A stretch of 64,000 nt of DNA. Origin: Verrucomicrobia bacterium IMCC26134. Its GTDB lineage: Bacteria > Verrucomicrobiota > Verrucomicrobiia > Opitutales > Opitutaceae. The stretch covers positions 1,612,001 to 1,676,000 of the forward strand of contig CP011265.1 in assembly GCA_000972765.1 (NCBI GenBank), in the 5' to 3' direction. The position numbers and the translations under genes are program-made. Under the pieces are notes generated by a model. It did no database searches. It saw only the letters and a list, made by a program, of their open reading frames with translations, and had not been told where the DNA came from. Of the stretch, positions 26,421-35,690 are shown in pieces (positions within the stretch are counted from its first letter, which is position 1; every line of letters begins with the position of its first letter).

Positions 26421-27440
26421 TCAATGCGCCAGCGCCTTTGCCTCGTCCTTGGCGAAATAGGTAAGAATCAGATCCGCTCCCGCGCGTTTTATTGCGATAA
26501 GCGACTCGTGCCTGGTGCGCGCCAAATCCAGCCAGCCCAGTCGCGCCGCTGCGTGAATTTGCGAATATTCACCCGACACCTGATACGCCGCCAGCGGTTT
26601 ATCGGATCGTTCACGCACGTCACGGATGATGTCTAGATACGCGCCCGCTGGCTTGACCATCAGCACGTCAGCACCCTCCGCCGCATCCAATACCGCCTCG
26701 GCCAGCGCCTCGCGCCGGTTGGCGGGGTTGAGTTGATAGGTCGCCTTGCTGAGCGATTTTGTGCCCGCCGCCTGCGCGCTCCCCACCGCATCGCGGAAGG
26801 GGCCGTAGTAGGCGGAGTTAAATTTCACTGAATAGGCGATGATGCCCGTTTCCGTAAATCCCGCCGCGTCCAGTGCTGAACGGATCGCGCCCACGCGACC
26901 GTCCATCATGTCGCTCGGCGCCACGAAATCCACGCCCGCCCGCGCCTGACGCACCGCCATGGCGGCCAGTCGCGCAACCGTGCGGTCGTTTTCCACATCG
27001 GTGCCCGCTGCGTTTAGCACGCCGTCGTGGCCGTGCGTGGTGTAGGGGTCGAGCGCCACATCGGTGATCACCACCAGCTCGGGCAGCGCCTTTTTTACCG
27101 CTTTCACCGCGCGCAATATAAGACCGTCGTCGTTCAACTCCTCGGTGCCCTCGGCATTTTTGAGCTTCGCATCGAGTTTAGGGAAGAGCGCCACCGCCTT
27201 CACCCCGAGTTTCCGCAGCGCCCGGCACTCTTTTACGAGATCGGCGATGCTGAGGCGAAACTGCCCCGGCATCGAGGCGATCTCTTCCGGCGCGGGCTTG
27301 CCCTCCACCACGAAGAGTGGTGCGATGAAGTCTTCCGGTCGCAGCACCGTCTCCTCGACAAGGGCCCGCACCGTGGCGGAACGGCGGAGACGACGCGGAC
27401 GACAGGGTAAATCGAGTTTGAAGGCGGCGGGCGTAGGCAT
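26421..27440 (-). CDS. hemB: Delta-aminolevulinic acid dehydratase (porphobilinogen synthase)
   Basis: HemB condenses two 5-aminolevulinate molecules to porphobilinogen for heme synthesis. I prefer the ATG at 27440 (339 residues, MPTPAAFKLDLPCRPRRLR); starts at 27452 and 27470 are possible. The two Schiff-base lysines lie in YSVKFNSAYYGPFRD and VLMVKPAGAYLDIIRDV. The metal site reads DVALDPYTTHGHDG, with Ala, Asp and Asp where zinc enzymes have three cysteines, so it belongs to the magnesium-type HemB group as in Pseudomonas. APSDMMDGRVGAIR is the usual family signature. Confidence 0.96.
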   Translation of the reverse strand: MPTPAAFKLDLPCRPRRLRRSATVRALVEETVLRPEDFIAPLFVVEGKPAPEEIASMPGQFRLSIADLVKECRALRKLGVKAVALFPKLDAKLKNAEGTEELNDDGLILRAVKAVKKALPELVVITDVALDPYTTHGHDGVLNAAGTDVENDRTVARLAAMAVRQARAGVDFVAPSDMMDGRVGAIRSALDAAGFTETGIIAYSVKFNSAYYGPFRDAVGSAQAAGTKSLSKATYQLNPANRREALAEAVLDAAEGADVLMVKPAGAYLDIIRDVRERSDKPLAAYQVSGEYSQIHAAARLGWLDLARTRHESLIAIKRAGADLILTYFAKDEAKALAH

Positions 27441-27699
27441 GTGATCCACCATCTTAAGCATGCTCCGCATTCACTCGCTACAAGATTTTATACCGCCTCC
27501 GTCAACACCCGCTGCGCCAAAGTCGACGCACCCTACAATGGGATTTTAGAACGTCACGAAATACGTCGCTATTTCTGTCGAACAGAAGCCCTGTGCTTAA
27601 TGCACAGCTGTGAACTCCCGCTTGCGGTGGCCCAACTTTCACCCCTTTCGCAGTCAGCCTTAATTCGGTTGGCCATCATTAATAACCGATTGGAACATT
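27441..27699. other. Region between divergent hemB and the hybrid kinase, no gene seen
   Basis: This 259-base stretch separates two divergent genes and must carry both promoters. I see no convincing open frame, RNA or strong repeat. Confidence 0.4.
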
Positions 27700-30309
27700 A
27701 TGTTTTCTAAGTCCAAACGAATGGTGGTGGTCGGACTGGCATTGGGCCTGGCTTCGATCGGTTATCTGGCTCGTCAAAATCATCTGAATTCCGTCGCCGC
27801 CGAAAAATTTGTGCAGTGGGCACAGATTGCCGAGAATACTCGCGACCATATTTCGTCACTCTTGGTGAATGTTACGATTGCGGAGGCCGCCGCCCGGAGT
27901 TATGTTTTGACTGGTCAGCAAGATTTTCTGGAGACATTCAACTCCGCACATGACGAAGGGAACGAACAGCTCAGACTGCTGAGCCAAGATGCACTTTCGT
28001 TTTCAGCACTGCAGGGCGATATTGTTGCACTGGAGCAGGTCGTCTCCCTCCGGATTGAGCACAGCGCACTAGTCATACAGCTACGTCGCGAGGTGGGGGT
28101 GGTTGCGGCCCAGGCTGAAGTGGAAACCGGCAAGGGAAGAGTGCTCATGCTTGAGGTGAAATCCAAAATGAATAGCACGGACTTGCATCTGGCGAAGCTG
28201 CTGCGGGACGGACGAGCGAACGTGGTGAACATGGAAACAGACTGGCGCAATCAAGCCACCGTTGGTTGTTTCTTAATCCTAGCTTTGTCCATCGGTATGG
28301 TTGCCGTGCTCCTGCGCGAGAGTCATTTGGGCGAATTTGAACTCGAAGCTAAGAAATTGAGTGAGCACAGGATGCGACTGGCCACGGCTGACGCCGGTAT
28401 AGGGGTATGGGATTGGGACGTAGGAACTGGCACCGTTATATGGGATGCACGGATGTTCCAGATTTACGGCCTTGCGGCGACTCCTGATATGATTGCTTCC
28501 TACCAAGACTGGCGGGCAAGTATCCTGCCGTCCGATCTGGCTGAAACGGAGGAGGCTCTCTTGAGGACAGTCGCCACCAATAGCCGCAGCCAGCGCGAAT
28601 TTCGGATTGTGCGGGCAAACGATAAAGCCATCCGCGTTATCCAGGCGTCCGAGATAACTATAACAAACACGGGGGGGAATACGTCGCGTGTGGTGGGCAC
28701 CAACCGTGACGTTACCGATGAAAGAGCGTCGCAGGATAAAATCCGGATACTCAACTTGGAGTTGGCGCAAGCCTCCAAGCACAAGGACGAATTTCTTACC
28801 AATATGAGCCATGAGCTGCGCACTCCGCTCAATGCCATTCTCGGCATGAGCGAGATGTTGCTAGAGCAGGTCTCCGGCCCTCTCAACACGCTCCAAATCA
28901 ATTCCATCACCACGATCTCGAAAAGCGGCGATCATTTGCTTGAACTTATCAACGACATCTTGGACCTGTCGAAGATCGAGTCGGGTAAACTCGCCTTTAA
29001 TCCAGAGTGGCTGATAATCAGCGAGCTCTGCGAGAGCTGCATGACTTTCGTGAATGCACAGGCAAAGCATAAGCAAATCGGCGTAGATCTCCGGATCGAC
29101 ACAGGTGCCGCTGAATTCTTCGCAGATCCACGCCTATTTAAGCAGATCCTCGTCAACTTGCTGATTAACGCGGTGAAGTTTACACAGGATGGCGGTCGCA
29201 TCGGGTTGAGCGTGGTCGCACCTCTGAGTGGAGAAAAGGTGTGCTTCATGGTTTCGGACTCGGGGATTGGCATCTCGCCGGACGATCAAAAGCGTCTGTT
29301 TCGTCCTTTCGCCCAAGTCGATTCCAGTGTCACCCGGAAACAGGAAGGCTCGGGTCTTGGCCTGGCCTTGGTGGCCAAGCTTTGCGAGTTGCACGGCGGT
29401 AGCGTGACCATCGAAAGCGAGCTCGGTCGAGGCAGTCGATTTATCGTATCCCTCCCGCGAGGTATCCGTCCATTTTCTGGTGTGCAGCCCCTCCCGCCGC
29501 CGCCCGAGGAGGCCTGTCGCACGAGCTTCCGACGTGCGTTGATTATCGAAGACGACGCAGCAGCGGGGCAGTCACTCGATAGATTACTCACCAATTTGGG
29601 CCTCAGCACCGTCCTGCATGCTTCTGCAGAGACGGCAGTCGAGGTGTTCCTAGGCGAAAGTCCGGATGTCATTTTCCTGGATATTCTCCTGCCCAACGAA
29701 AGCGGATGGTGCGTGCTCAACCCACTGTTGGAAAAGGCGGCTGCGCTCGGTATTCCCATCGTTTTGGTTTCCATCATCGATAATCCAAGACGGTCTCTGG
29801 CGATCGGGGCGGCTGCTTGTATAACGAAACCCGTTACGCGAGAAGCTCTGTCGCGCTTTCTCCAACGGGAAAAACTCTCTCCAACCAAGGCGCCTCAGGC
29901 ACCTGTCGCGCAGGCTTTCGCCGTCAAGCGAAGCTCGATTATCCTGCTCGCCGAGGATAATCCCGCCAATACCGAGATGCTCGGCGGCTATCTAAAGGAA
30001 AAGGGCTATGACCTGCGTTATGCCGTGAACGGTGTCGAAGCGGTCCAGGGGGCCAAGGAATGGAATCCGGCAGTCATCCTCATGGATGTGCATATGCCGG
30101 TCATGGACGGCTTAACGGCGATCCGTGAAATCCGGTCCGATCCGGCGTTGTGCTCGATTCCGATAGTCGCGCTCACGGCTCTGGCGATGGCCGGCGATCG
30201 GGAAGCCTGCCTCGCGGCTGGCGCGACGGACTACATGAGCAAGCCATTAAAACTAAGAGTATTGTCGGAATTGGTAGCGAAACTGACGCGATCGCCTGTC
30301 GGCCGTTAA
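27700..30309 (+). CDS. Hybrid sensor histidine kinase with two receiver domains
   Basis: The 869-residue protein begins with a membrane helix (about 8-25), a CHASE3-like extracytoplasmic helical domain (about 30-185, containing SYVLTGQQDFLETF) and a second helix (about 188-206). Next come a PAS domain (about 223-345, GIGVWDWDVGTGTVIWD) and a HisKA domain with the phospho-accepting His371 in NMSHELRTPLNAILGMSEM. The ATPase domain has LVNLLINAVKFT, VSDSGIGISP and GSGLGLALVAKL. Two receivers follow, with Asp661 (IFLDILLP) and Asp796 (ILMDVHMPVMDG). The first receiver lacks the usual Met-Pro-x-Met after its Asp. It has no DNA-binding output and no partner gene next to it, so it probably passes phosphate to a separate HPt protein. 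Confidence 0.93.
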   Translation: MFSKSKRMVVVGLALGLASIGYLARQNHLNSVAAEKFVQWAQIAENTRDHISSLLVNVTIAEAAARSYVLTGQQDFLETFNSAHDEGNEQLRLLSQDALSFSALQGDIVALEQVVSLRIEHSALVIQLRREVGVVAAQAEVETGKGRVLMLEVKSKMNSTDLHLAKLLRDGRANVVNMETDWRNQATVGCFLILALSIGMVAVLLRESHLGEFELEAKKLSEHRMRLATADAGIGVWDWDVGTGTVIWDARMFQIYGLAATPDMIASYQDWRASILPSDLAETEEALLRTVATNSRSQREFRIVRANDKAIRVIQASEITITNTGGNTSRVVGTNRDVTDERASQDKIRILNLELAQASKHKDEFLTNMSHELRTPLNAILGMSEMLLEQVSGPLNTLQINSITTISKSGDHLLELINDILDLSKIESGKLAFNPEWLIISELCESCMTFVNAQAKHKQIGVDLRIDTGAAEFFADPRLFKQILVNLLINAVKFTQDGGRIGLSVVAPLSGEKVCFMVSDSGIGISPDDQKRLFRPFAQVDSSVTRKQEGSGLGLALVAKLCELHGGSVTIESELGRGSRFIVSLPRGIRPFSGVQPLPPPPEEACRTSFRRALIIEDDAAAGQSLDRLLTNLGLSTVLHASAETAVEVFLGESPDVIFLDILLPNESGWCVLNPLLEKAAALGIPIVLVSIIDNPRRSLAIGAAACITKPVTREALSRFLQREKLSPTKAPQAPVAQAFAVKRSSIILLAEDNPANTEMLGGYLKEKGYDLRYAVNGVEAVQGAKEWNPAVILMDVHMPVMDGLTAIREIRSDPALCSIPIVALTALAMAGDREACLAAGATDYMSKPLKLRVLSELVAKLTRSPVGR

Positions 30310-30846
30310 TCGGCCCCAAGCCCTCTCTCGTCCGAAATGCTTTGCGTTCTATCAGGGCTGAGACCGTTCCGCTCATCCTTTATGACTACGATATCGCAGC
30401 CAACCGCGATACGCTTTTAACCCACTCTTTGCACCAGCCAGGTGCACCTCGCGACTTCACGAGCGCCATCCGACTCAATCTCGTGAAGGTGGGCCGCCGA
30501 CACTCCGCCGCCCAACTGCCTTTTCTAGTCAAAGAGGTTGTCATTGAAAACATCCACCGTCCCGATCGTCTGGCAAATCCGGTTTCCGCTCTTGAATCAG
30601 CCCGCTGAACTCGTTTCCCTTATCAATTTCACGAAAGTCATGTTTACGTGCACTACACGCCTTAGCACCGCTTGCGTTCGGGAGGTCGCCACCTGGCGAA
30701 CTACTACGGCGACGCGTCTCGCCGTGTAAAATCGCCGGCGATTTCAGGCTGCAAGCAGCTCGATCCCGGCGCGCTCGCACCGCAAAATCGATCCGCGGTC
30801 CGGTCTCATTGCTCTACACACGTCCTTTGGTCGCCCTGTTCTCTTC
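30310..30846. other. 537-base gap between the hybrid kinase and cysS, no gene seen
   Basis: Short open frames here have no recognisable features and poor starts. The one visible structure is a perfect 16-base palindrome AAATCGCCGGCGATTT at 30729-30744, about 100 bases before cysS. No T-box or other tRNA-synthetase leader is apparent. Confidence 0.5.
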
Positions 30847-32223
30847 ATGCCCATCACCCTCCACGATTCCCTTTCCCGCGCATCCCGCCCGCTTGCCCCA
30901 GGTCAGCCCGACGGCATTTACCGCTTCTATAACTGCGGCCCCACCGTTTATGCCGCCGCGCACATAGGCAACTTCCGCACTTTCGTGGTCAATGACCTCC
31001 TCCGCCGCCTGCTTGACTTGGAGTTCCCCGGCAAGGTGAAGCACGTTCGCAACCTCACCGACGTGGACGACAAAACCATCCGCCGCGCCCGGGAAGAAGG
31101 CCGCCCACTCGGCGTCGTGACCAAGGAGTGGACCGATAAATTCCACGCCGACTGCGCCGCACTCAACTGCCTGCCCCCTCACGTCGAGCCCACCGCCACC
31201 GGCCATATTCCCGAGCAGATCGACATGATCTCAGCCCTCGAAAAACGCGGCCACGCCTACCGCACCGACGACGGATCCGTTTACTTCAAGGTCTCCTCCT
31301 TTCCCGGCTATGGCGCGCTTTCCCGCGTCAAAGAGCGCGAGCTCCGTGCAGGCACCGCCCTTGCCGGCAAACCCCAGACTCACGACGCCGACGAAAAAGA
31401 AGACGGCTCCGACTTCGCCCTCTGGAAGGGCCACAAACCCGACGATGGCGATAACTTCTGGCCGTCGCCCTGGGGCCAAGGCCGCCCCGGCTGGCACATC
31501 GAGTGCAGCGCCATGAGTAAAAAGCACCTCGGCGACACCATCGACCTCCATACCGGCGGCGTGGACCTGCTCTTCCCCCACCACGAAAACGAGATCGCCC
31601 AGAGCCAATGCTGCAACGGCACCACCTTCGCCCACCACTGGTATCACAGCGAGCACCTGCTTGTGGACGGCAAGAAGATGAGCAAGTCGCTGGGCAACCT
31701 CTACACCCTCGACCAGCTCAAGGCCATGGGGCACAGCCCGACCGCCCTCCGCTACGCGCTCCTCGCCGGCCACCCGCGCAAGCAACTCAACTTTACGCTG
31801 GATTCGCTGCACGCCGCCGAAAAGGCCCTCGCTCAACTTCGCGCCTACCGCTCTGCGCTCAGTCCCTCCGGAACCGCAGACCCCTTCGCCGCCGCCCTTG
31901 AGACGCTTCGGGAAGACCTCAATACGCCTCACGCCCTCGGCCTTATTTTCACTACCCTCCACGCTGGTCCCGCAAACGTTTCGCCAGCCGCCTTTGAACG
32001 CATCCTCTTCGCCCTCGGCCTGGACCTCACCGAGCCTGTCGCGCCCAAGGCCGAAGTGTCCGCCGAAGTCACCGCCCTCGCTGAGCAGCGCTGGGCCGTC
32101 AAAGCCGCCAAAAATTGGGCCGAAGCCGACCGCCTTCGCGGCGCCATAGCCGCCCTCGGCTGGACCATGCTCGACCGCAAAGACGGCTACGAACTGAAAA
32201 AGGCTGACGGACCCATAAGCTAA
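30847..32223 (+). CDS. cysS: Cysteine--tRNA ligase
   Basis: CysRS charges tRNA-Cys. The 458-residue class I enzyme has the zinc-site cysteine in YNCGPTVY, the HIGH-type motif AHIGNFR, the zinc ligands in [10 protein letters not shown] and FPHHENE, and the KMSKS loop in [10 protein letters not shown]. The C-terminal anticodon-binding part ([19 protein letters not shown]) is of normal length. The Ala/Pro/Lys-rich codon use reflects the high GC content of this part. thrS follows after 123 bases. Confidence 0.97.
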   Translation: MPITLHDSLSRASRPLAPGQPDGIYRFYNCGPTVYAAAHIGNFRTFVVNDLLRRLLDLEFPGKVKHVRNLTDVDDKTIRRAREEGRPLGVVTKEWTDKFHADCAALNCLPPHVEPTATGHIPEQIDMISALEKRGHAYRTDDGSVYFKVSSFPGYGALSRVKERELRAGTALAGKPQTHDADEKEDGSDFALWKGHKPDDGDNFWPSPWGQGRPGWHIECSAMSKKHLGDTIDLHTGGVDLLFPHHENEIAQSQCCNGTTFAHHWYHSEHLLVDGKKMSKSLGNLYTLDQLKAMGHSPTALRYALLAGHPRKQLNFTLDSLHAAEKALAQLRAYRSALSPSGTADPFAAALETLREDLNTPHALGLIFTTLHAGPANVSPAAFERILFALGLDLTEPVAPKAEVSAEVTALAEQRWAVKAAKNWAEADRLRGAIAALGWTMLDRKDGYELKKADGPIS

Positions 32224-32346
32224 GCGGATGAAAAGCTGAAAAGCTAAAATACCAAACCGCCCTCACTCAATTCGCTCCACCAGTCCGCGTCCATTTACAC
32301 TCCTTCCGTCTTTCCGTTTTTTTCAACCTTCACGCCTTTTCCCACC

Positions 32347-34293
32347 ATGACTCCCCTCGAAGAAATCCGCCACAGCGCCTCACACATCCTCGCTACCGCG
32401 ATCCTGCGCATTTTCCCCGATGCCAAACTCGACATCGGTCCGCCCACCGACACCGGCTTTTACTACGACATCGACCTTGAACACAAACTTACCCTCGACG
32501 ACCTCGCCAAGCTAGAGGTCGAGATGAAGAAGGTTATCGAGGAAAATCAACCGTTCCGTCGCAAGGAAGTCTCACGTGAAGAGGCCGAGGTTATCATCCG
32601 TTCGCGCGGCCAGGAGCGCTACAAGCTGGGCCGTCTCGCCGACATTCCTCAAGGCGAGGCCATTTCCTTCTACGAAAACGGAGAGTTCATGGACCTCTGC
32701 GCCGGCACCCACGTTCGCTACACCAAGGGCGTCAAGGCCTACAAACTCCTTTCGATCGCCGGTGCCTACCACCGCGGCGACGAGAAAAACAAGCAACTCC
32801 AGCGCATCTACGGCACCGCCTTCGCCTCCAAGGAAGAGCTTGCGCAATACCTCGAGCGCCAGGAGCAGGCCAAGCTCCGTGACCACCGCAAACTTGGCCG
32901 CGATCTCAAGCTCTTCCACATCGACGAGGACGTCGGCCAGGGCCTCATTCTCTGGACCCCCAACGGCTCCGTGCTCCGCCAGGCCTTGCAGGACTTCATC
33001 TCCGAAGAGCTGCGCAAGCAGGGCTACTCGCAGGTTTTTACCCCGCATATCGGCAAGCTCGCCCTCTACAAGACCTCTGGCCATTTCCCTTATTACAAGG
33101 ATGCGCAGTTCCCCGCCATCATCGAGCCCGACCAGCTCGCGCAAATCTCCGCCGCCGGTTGCGGCTGCGCCGAGATGACCGCCCGCCTCGAGGCCGTGTC
33201 CGCCAACTTCGCCGCCGGCATCAACGACCGCGCCGGCAAGACCGTCATCGCCCCCGAGCGCATCAAAGACCCGACCGAGCTCCTCGACGGCTTCCTCCTG
33301 AAGCCGATGAACTGCCCGCACCACATCAAGATTTTTGCCTCGCAGCCGCACTCCTACCGCGACCTGCCCGTGCGCCTCGCCGAGTTTGGCACCGTTTACC
33401 GCTGGGAACAATCCGGCGAGCTCAACGGACTCACCCGCGTGCGCGGCTTCACCCAGGACGACGCCCACCTCTTCGTCACCGAGGATCAGGTGGCAGACGA
33501 AATTCGAGGCTGTCTTAGCTTGGTTAAAACCGTGCTGACCACCCTCGGCATGGCCGACTACCGCGTGCGCGTCGGCCTGCGCGACCCCGATAGCTCCAAG
33601 TTCACCGGCGATCCCGCCAAGTGGGACAAGGCCGAGGCCGCCTGCCGCGAAGCCGCCGCCACCCTCGGCGTTCCCTTCACCGAAGAGCCCGGCGAGGCCG
33701 CCTTCTACGGCCCCAAGATCGACTTCGTCATCAAGGACGTCATCGGCCGCGAGTGGCAGCTGGGCACCGTGCAGGTGGACTACGTTCTTCCCGTGCGCTT
33801 CGACCTCACCTACATCGGCGCCGACAACGAGAAGCACCGCCCCGTCATGATCCACCGGGCGCCCTTTGGCTCGATGGAGCGTTTCTGCGGTGTGCTCATC
33901 GAGCACTTCAACGGCGACTTCCCCGTCTGGCTCGCCCCCGAGCAGGTCCGCATCGCCCCCATCTCGGAGAAGGTCAACGACTATGCCCGCGACCTGTTCA
34001 ACCAGCTCCGCAACGCCGGTATCCGTGTGACCCTGGACGACGATAGCGACAAGGTCGGTGCCAAACTCCGTCGCGCCGAGCTCGCGAAGGTTCCCTACAT
34101 GCTGGTCGTCGGTCAGAAGGAGGCGGAGGTTCATTCCGTCTCCGTCCGCAGCCGCGCCAAGGGCGACGAAGGCGTTTTGCCCTTCATGACCTACTTTGAG
34201 CGTCTCAAGCAGGAGATCGCCACCCGCGCCCTCCCGGTGAAGATCGAGAAAAAGCCCGAGGCCCCGAAGCCCGTCGCGCCGCAGGGCGCATAA
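32347..34293 (+). CDS. thrS: Threonine--tRNA ligase without TGS domain and with catalytic-domain insert
   Basis: ThrRS charges tRNA-Thr. The 648-residue protein starts directly at the editing domain (RHSASHILATAI) and so lacks the usual N-terminal TGS domain of about 60 residues. The editing site reads CAGTHV instead of the more common CRGPHV. The catalytic core has LKPMNCPHH (zinc Cys), RVRGFTQDDAH (zinc His) and MIHRAPFGSMERF (zinc His). An insert of about 50 residues (roughly 257-310, with GCGCAEMTARLEAV) interrupts the path from YYKDAQFP to FLLKPMNCP. The anticodon-binding domain (VRIAPISEKVNDYARDL) is normal, followed by a short Lys/Pro-rich tail. Confidence 0.95.
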   Translation: MTPLEEIRHSASHILATAILRIFPDAKLDIGPPTDTGFYYDIDLEHKLTLDDLAKLEVEMKKVIEENQPFRRKEVSREEAEVIIRSRGQERYKLGRLADIPQGEAISFYENGEFMDLCAGTHVRYTKGVKAYKLLSIAGAYHRGDEKNKQLQRIYGTAFASKEELAQYLERQEQAKLRDHRKLGRDLKLFHIDEDVGQGLILWTPNGSVLRQALQDFISEELRKQGYSQVFTPHIGKLALYKTSGHFPYYKDAQFPAIIEPDQLAQISAAGCGCAEMTARLEAVSANFAAGINDRAGKTVIAPERIKDPTELLDGFLLKPMNCPHHIKIFASQPHSYRDLPVRLAEFGTVYRWEQSGELNGLTRVRGFTQDDAHLFVTEDQVADEIRGCLSLVKTVLTTLGMADYRVRVGLRDPDSSKFTGDPAKWDKAEAACREAAATLGVPFTEEPGEAAFYGPKIDFVIKDVIGREWQLGTVQVDYVLPVRFDLTYIGADNEKHRPVMIHRAPFGSMERFCGVLIEHFNGDFPVWLAPEQVRIAPISEKVNDYARDLFNQLRNAGIRVTLDDDSDKVGAKLRRAELAKVPYMLVVGQKEAEVHSVSVRSRAKGDEGVLPFMTYFERLKQEIATRALPVKIEKKPEAPKPVAPQGA

Positions 34294-34310
34294 CGCGCAG
34301 GCATAGGTTA

Positions 34311-34352
34311 AAAAAATCCCGTTCGCGACCTCGGGTCGGGACGGGATTTTTT
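34311..34352. terminator. Bidirectional terminator between thrS and pyrC
   Basis: AAAAAATCCCGT (34311-34322) pairs with ACGGGATTTTTT (34341-34352), with an inner CGACC/GGTCG stem in the loop. A and T runs on both sides let it stop both convergent genes. Confidence 0.93.
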
Positions 34353-34369
34353 ATGGAGTGACGCGGCAC

Positions 34370-35668
34370 TCAGCGCGCGACGAAGGTGCCGGCGTGGTAG
34401 ATGAGTTTGCCGGAGACGTAGGTGCTGCGAACGCGGCCGCGAAGCTTTTGACCGTGCCAGGGGCTGTTGCGCGACTTGGAGAATCCGGCTTTGGCGTCGT
34501 AGGTCCATTCGGCGTCAGGGTCGAAGAGCACGAGATCGGCGGGGGCGCCCTCGGCAAGCGTGCCGGCGGGGAGTTTAAACAGGCTCGCAGGTTTGCGGGT
34601 CCAGAGGTCCACCAAGGTGGCGAGCTTGAGTTTGTTTTTGCGCACGAGGATATCGAGCGAGACGGCGAGGGCGGTCTCGAGGCCGAGGATGCCGTTGGGG
34701 GCGAGGTCGAACTCGCGATCCTTTTCGTCGGGGGTGTGCGGGGCGTGGTCGGTGGCGAGGATGTCGAGGGTGCCGTCTTTGATGCCGGCGATGATGGCAA
34801 GCCGGTCCGCCTCGGTGCGGAGGGGCGGGTTCATCTTGAAGTGGGTGTCGTAGGTGGCGACGCCCTGCTCGGTGAGGGCGATGTGGTGGGGCGTGGCCTC
34901 ACCAGTGACGCGCAATCCGCGCGCTTTGGCGCGGCGAAGAATCTCGACCGAGTTGCCCGAGGAGACGTGCTGCATGTGGATGTGCGCTCCGGTGTATTCG
35001 GAGAGGATGCAGTTGCGCGCTACGATAAGATCCTCGGCGGCGTTGGGCCAGCCCTTGAGGCCAAGCTTCAGCGAGAGGGCCCCCTCGTTCATGACGGCGC
35101 CGACGGTCATGGAGTGATCCTGACAGTGGTCCATGAGCGGCAGGTCGAACATCTGGGCGTATTCGCAGGCGCGGCGCATGAGTTCGTTGGACTGCACGCA
35201 ATCGCCGTCGTCGGTGATGGCGACGACGCCGGCGCGTTTGAGGGAGCCGATGGGAGCGAGTGCCTGGCCCTTCATGCCGACGGTGATGCAACCGGTGGGG
35301 TAAACGTGGATGCAGGATGAGCGGGCGGCGGAGTCCTTGATGAGCTGGATGGTGCCGGTGTTATCAGCGACCGGCGCGGTATTGGGCATGCAGATGACGC
35401 TGGTGAAACCACCGGCGGCTGCGGCGCGGGAACCGGTCTCGATGGTCTCCTTGTGGGTCTGGCCGGGCTCGCGAAAATGGACGTGGACATCGACAAGTCC
35501 AGGAGCGGCGACAAGGCCTCCGGCGTTGACGACCTTGGCTTTTTTAAGTGCAAGGGCAGAGGGGCGGGCGATGAAAACGCCGTCGCGTATAAAGAGTTCG
35601 CCGGCGGCCTCGTCGCGCTTGGAGGCGGGGTCGATGACGCGGGCGTTGGTGAGGTGGATCAAGGGCAT
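34370..35668 (-). CDS. pyrC: Dihydroorotase, class I
   Basis: PyrC closes carbamoyl-aspartate to dihydroorotate. The 432-residue protein has the metal site DVHVHFREPGQTHKET, the class I stretch EGALSLKLGLKGWPNAAEDLIVARN, HMQHVSSGNSVEILRRAKARG and ILATDHAPHTPDEK. It follows pyrB by 22 bases in the order pyrR-pyrB-pyrC. Class I dihydroorotases can depend on complex formation with the aspartate transcarbamoylase, as in Aquifex, which fits this linkage. Confidence 0.96.
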   Translation of the reverse strand: MPLIHLTNARVIDPASKRDEAAGELFIRDGVFIARPSALALKKAKVVNAGGLVAAPGLVDVHVHFREPGQTHKETIETGSRAAAAGGFTSVICMPNTAPVADNTGTIQLIKDSAARSSCIHVYPTGCITVGMKGQALAPIGSLKRAGVVAITDDGDCVQSNELMRRACEYAQMFDLPLMDHCQDHSMTVGAVMNEGALSLKLGLKGWPNAAEDLIVARNCILSEYTGAHIHMQHVSSGNSVEILRRAKARGLRVTGEATPHHIALTEQGVATYDTHFKMNPPLRTEADRLAIIAGIKDGTLDILATDHAPHTPDEKDREFDLAPNGILGLETALAVSLDILVRKNKLKLATLVDLWTRKPASLFKLPAGTLAEGAPADLVLFDPDAEWTYDAKAGFSKSRNSPWHGQKLRGRVRSTYVSGKLIYHAGTFVAR

Positions 35669-35690
35669 CGTAAAGGTGTGCTAGGTTTGT

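Noticed and set aside
30150-30608. Open frame overlapping the end of the hybrid kinase
   Set aside because: It starts inside the kinase gene in another frame and its tail has no similarity that I recognise.
30310-32346. T-box leaders before cysS or thrS
   Set aside because: No specifier stem or conserved T-box sequence was found, and T-boxes are mainly a Firmicutes feature.
32572-34134. Long open frame of 520 codons on the minus strand
   Set aside because: It lies fully opposite thrS in a GC-rich region where antisense frames stay open by codon bias. It has Gly/Val/Glu-rich composition and no recognisable motif.
34358-35320. Open frame of 320 codons on the plus strand
   Set aside because: It is antisense to pyrC and has the usual Gly/Val/Glu-rich shadow composition.
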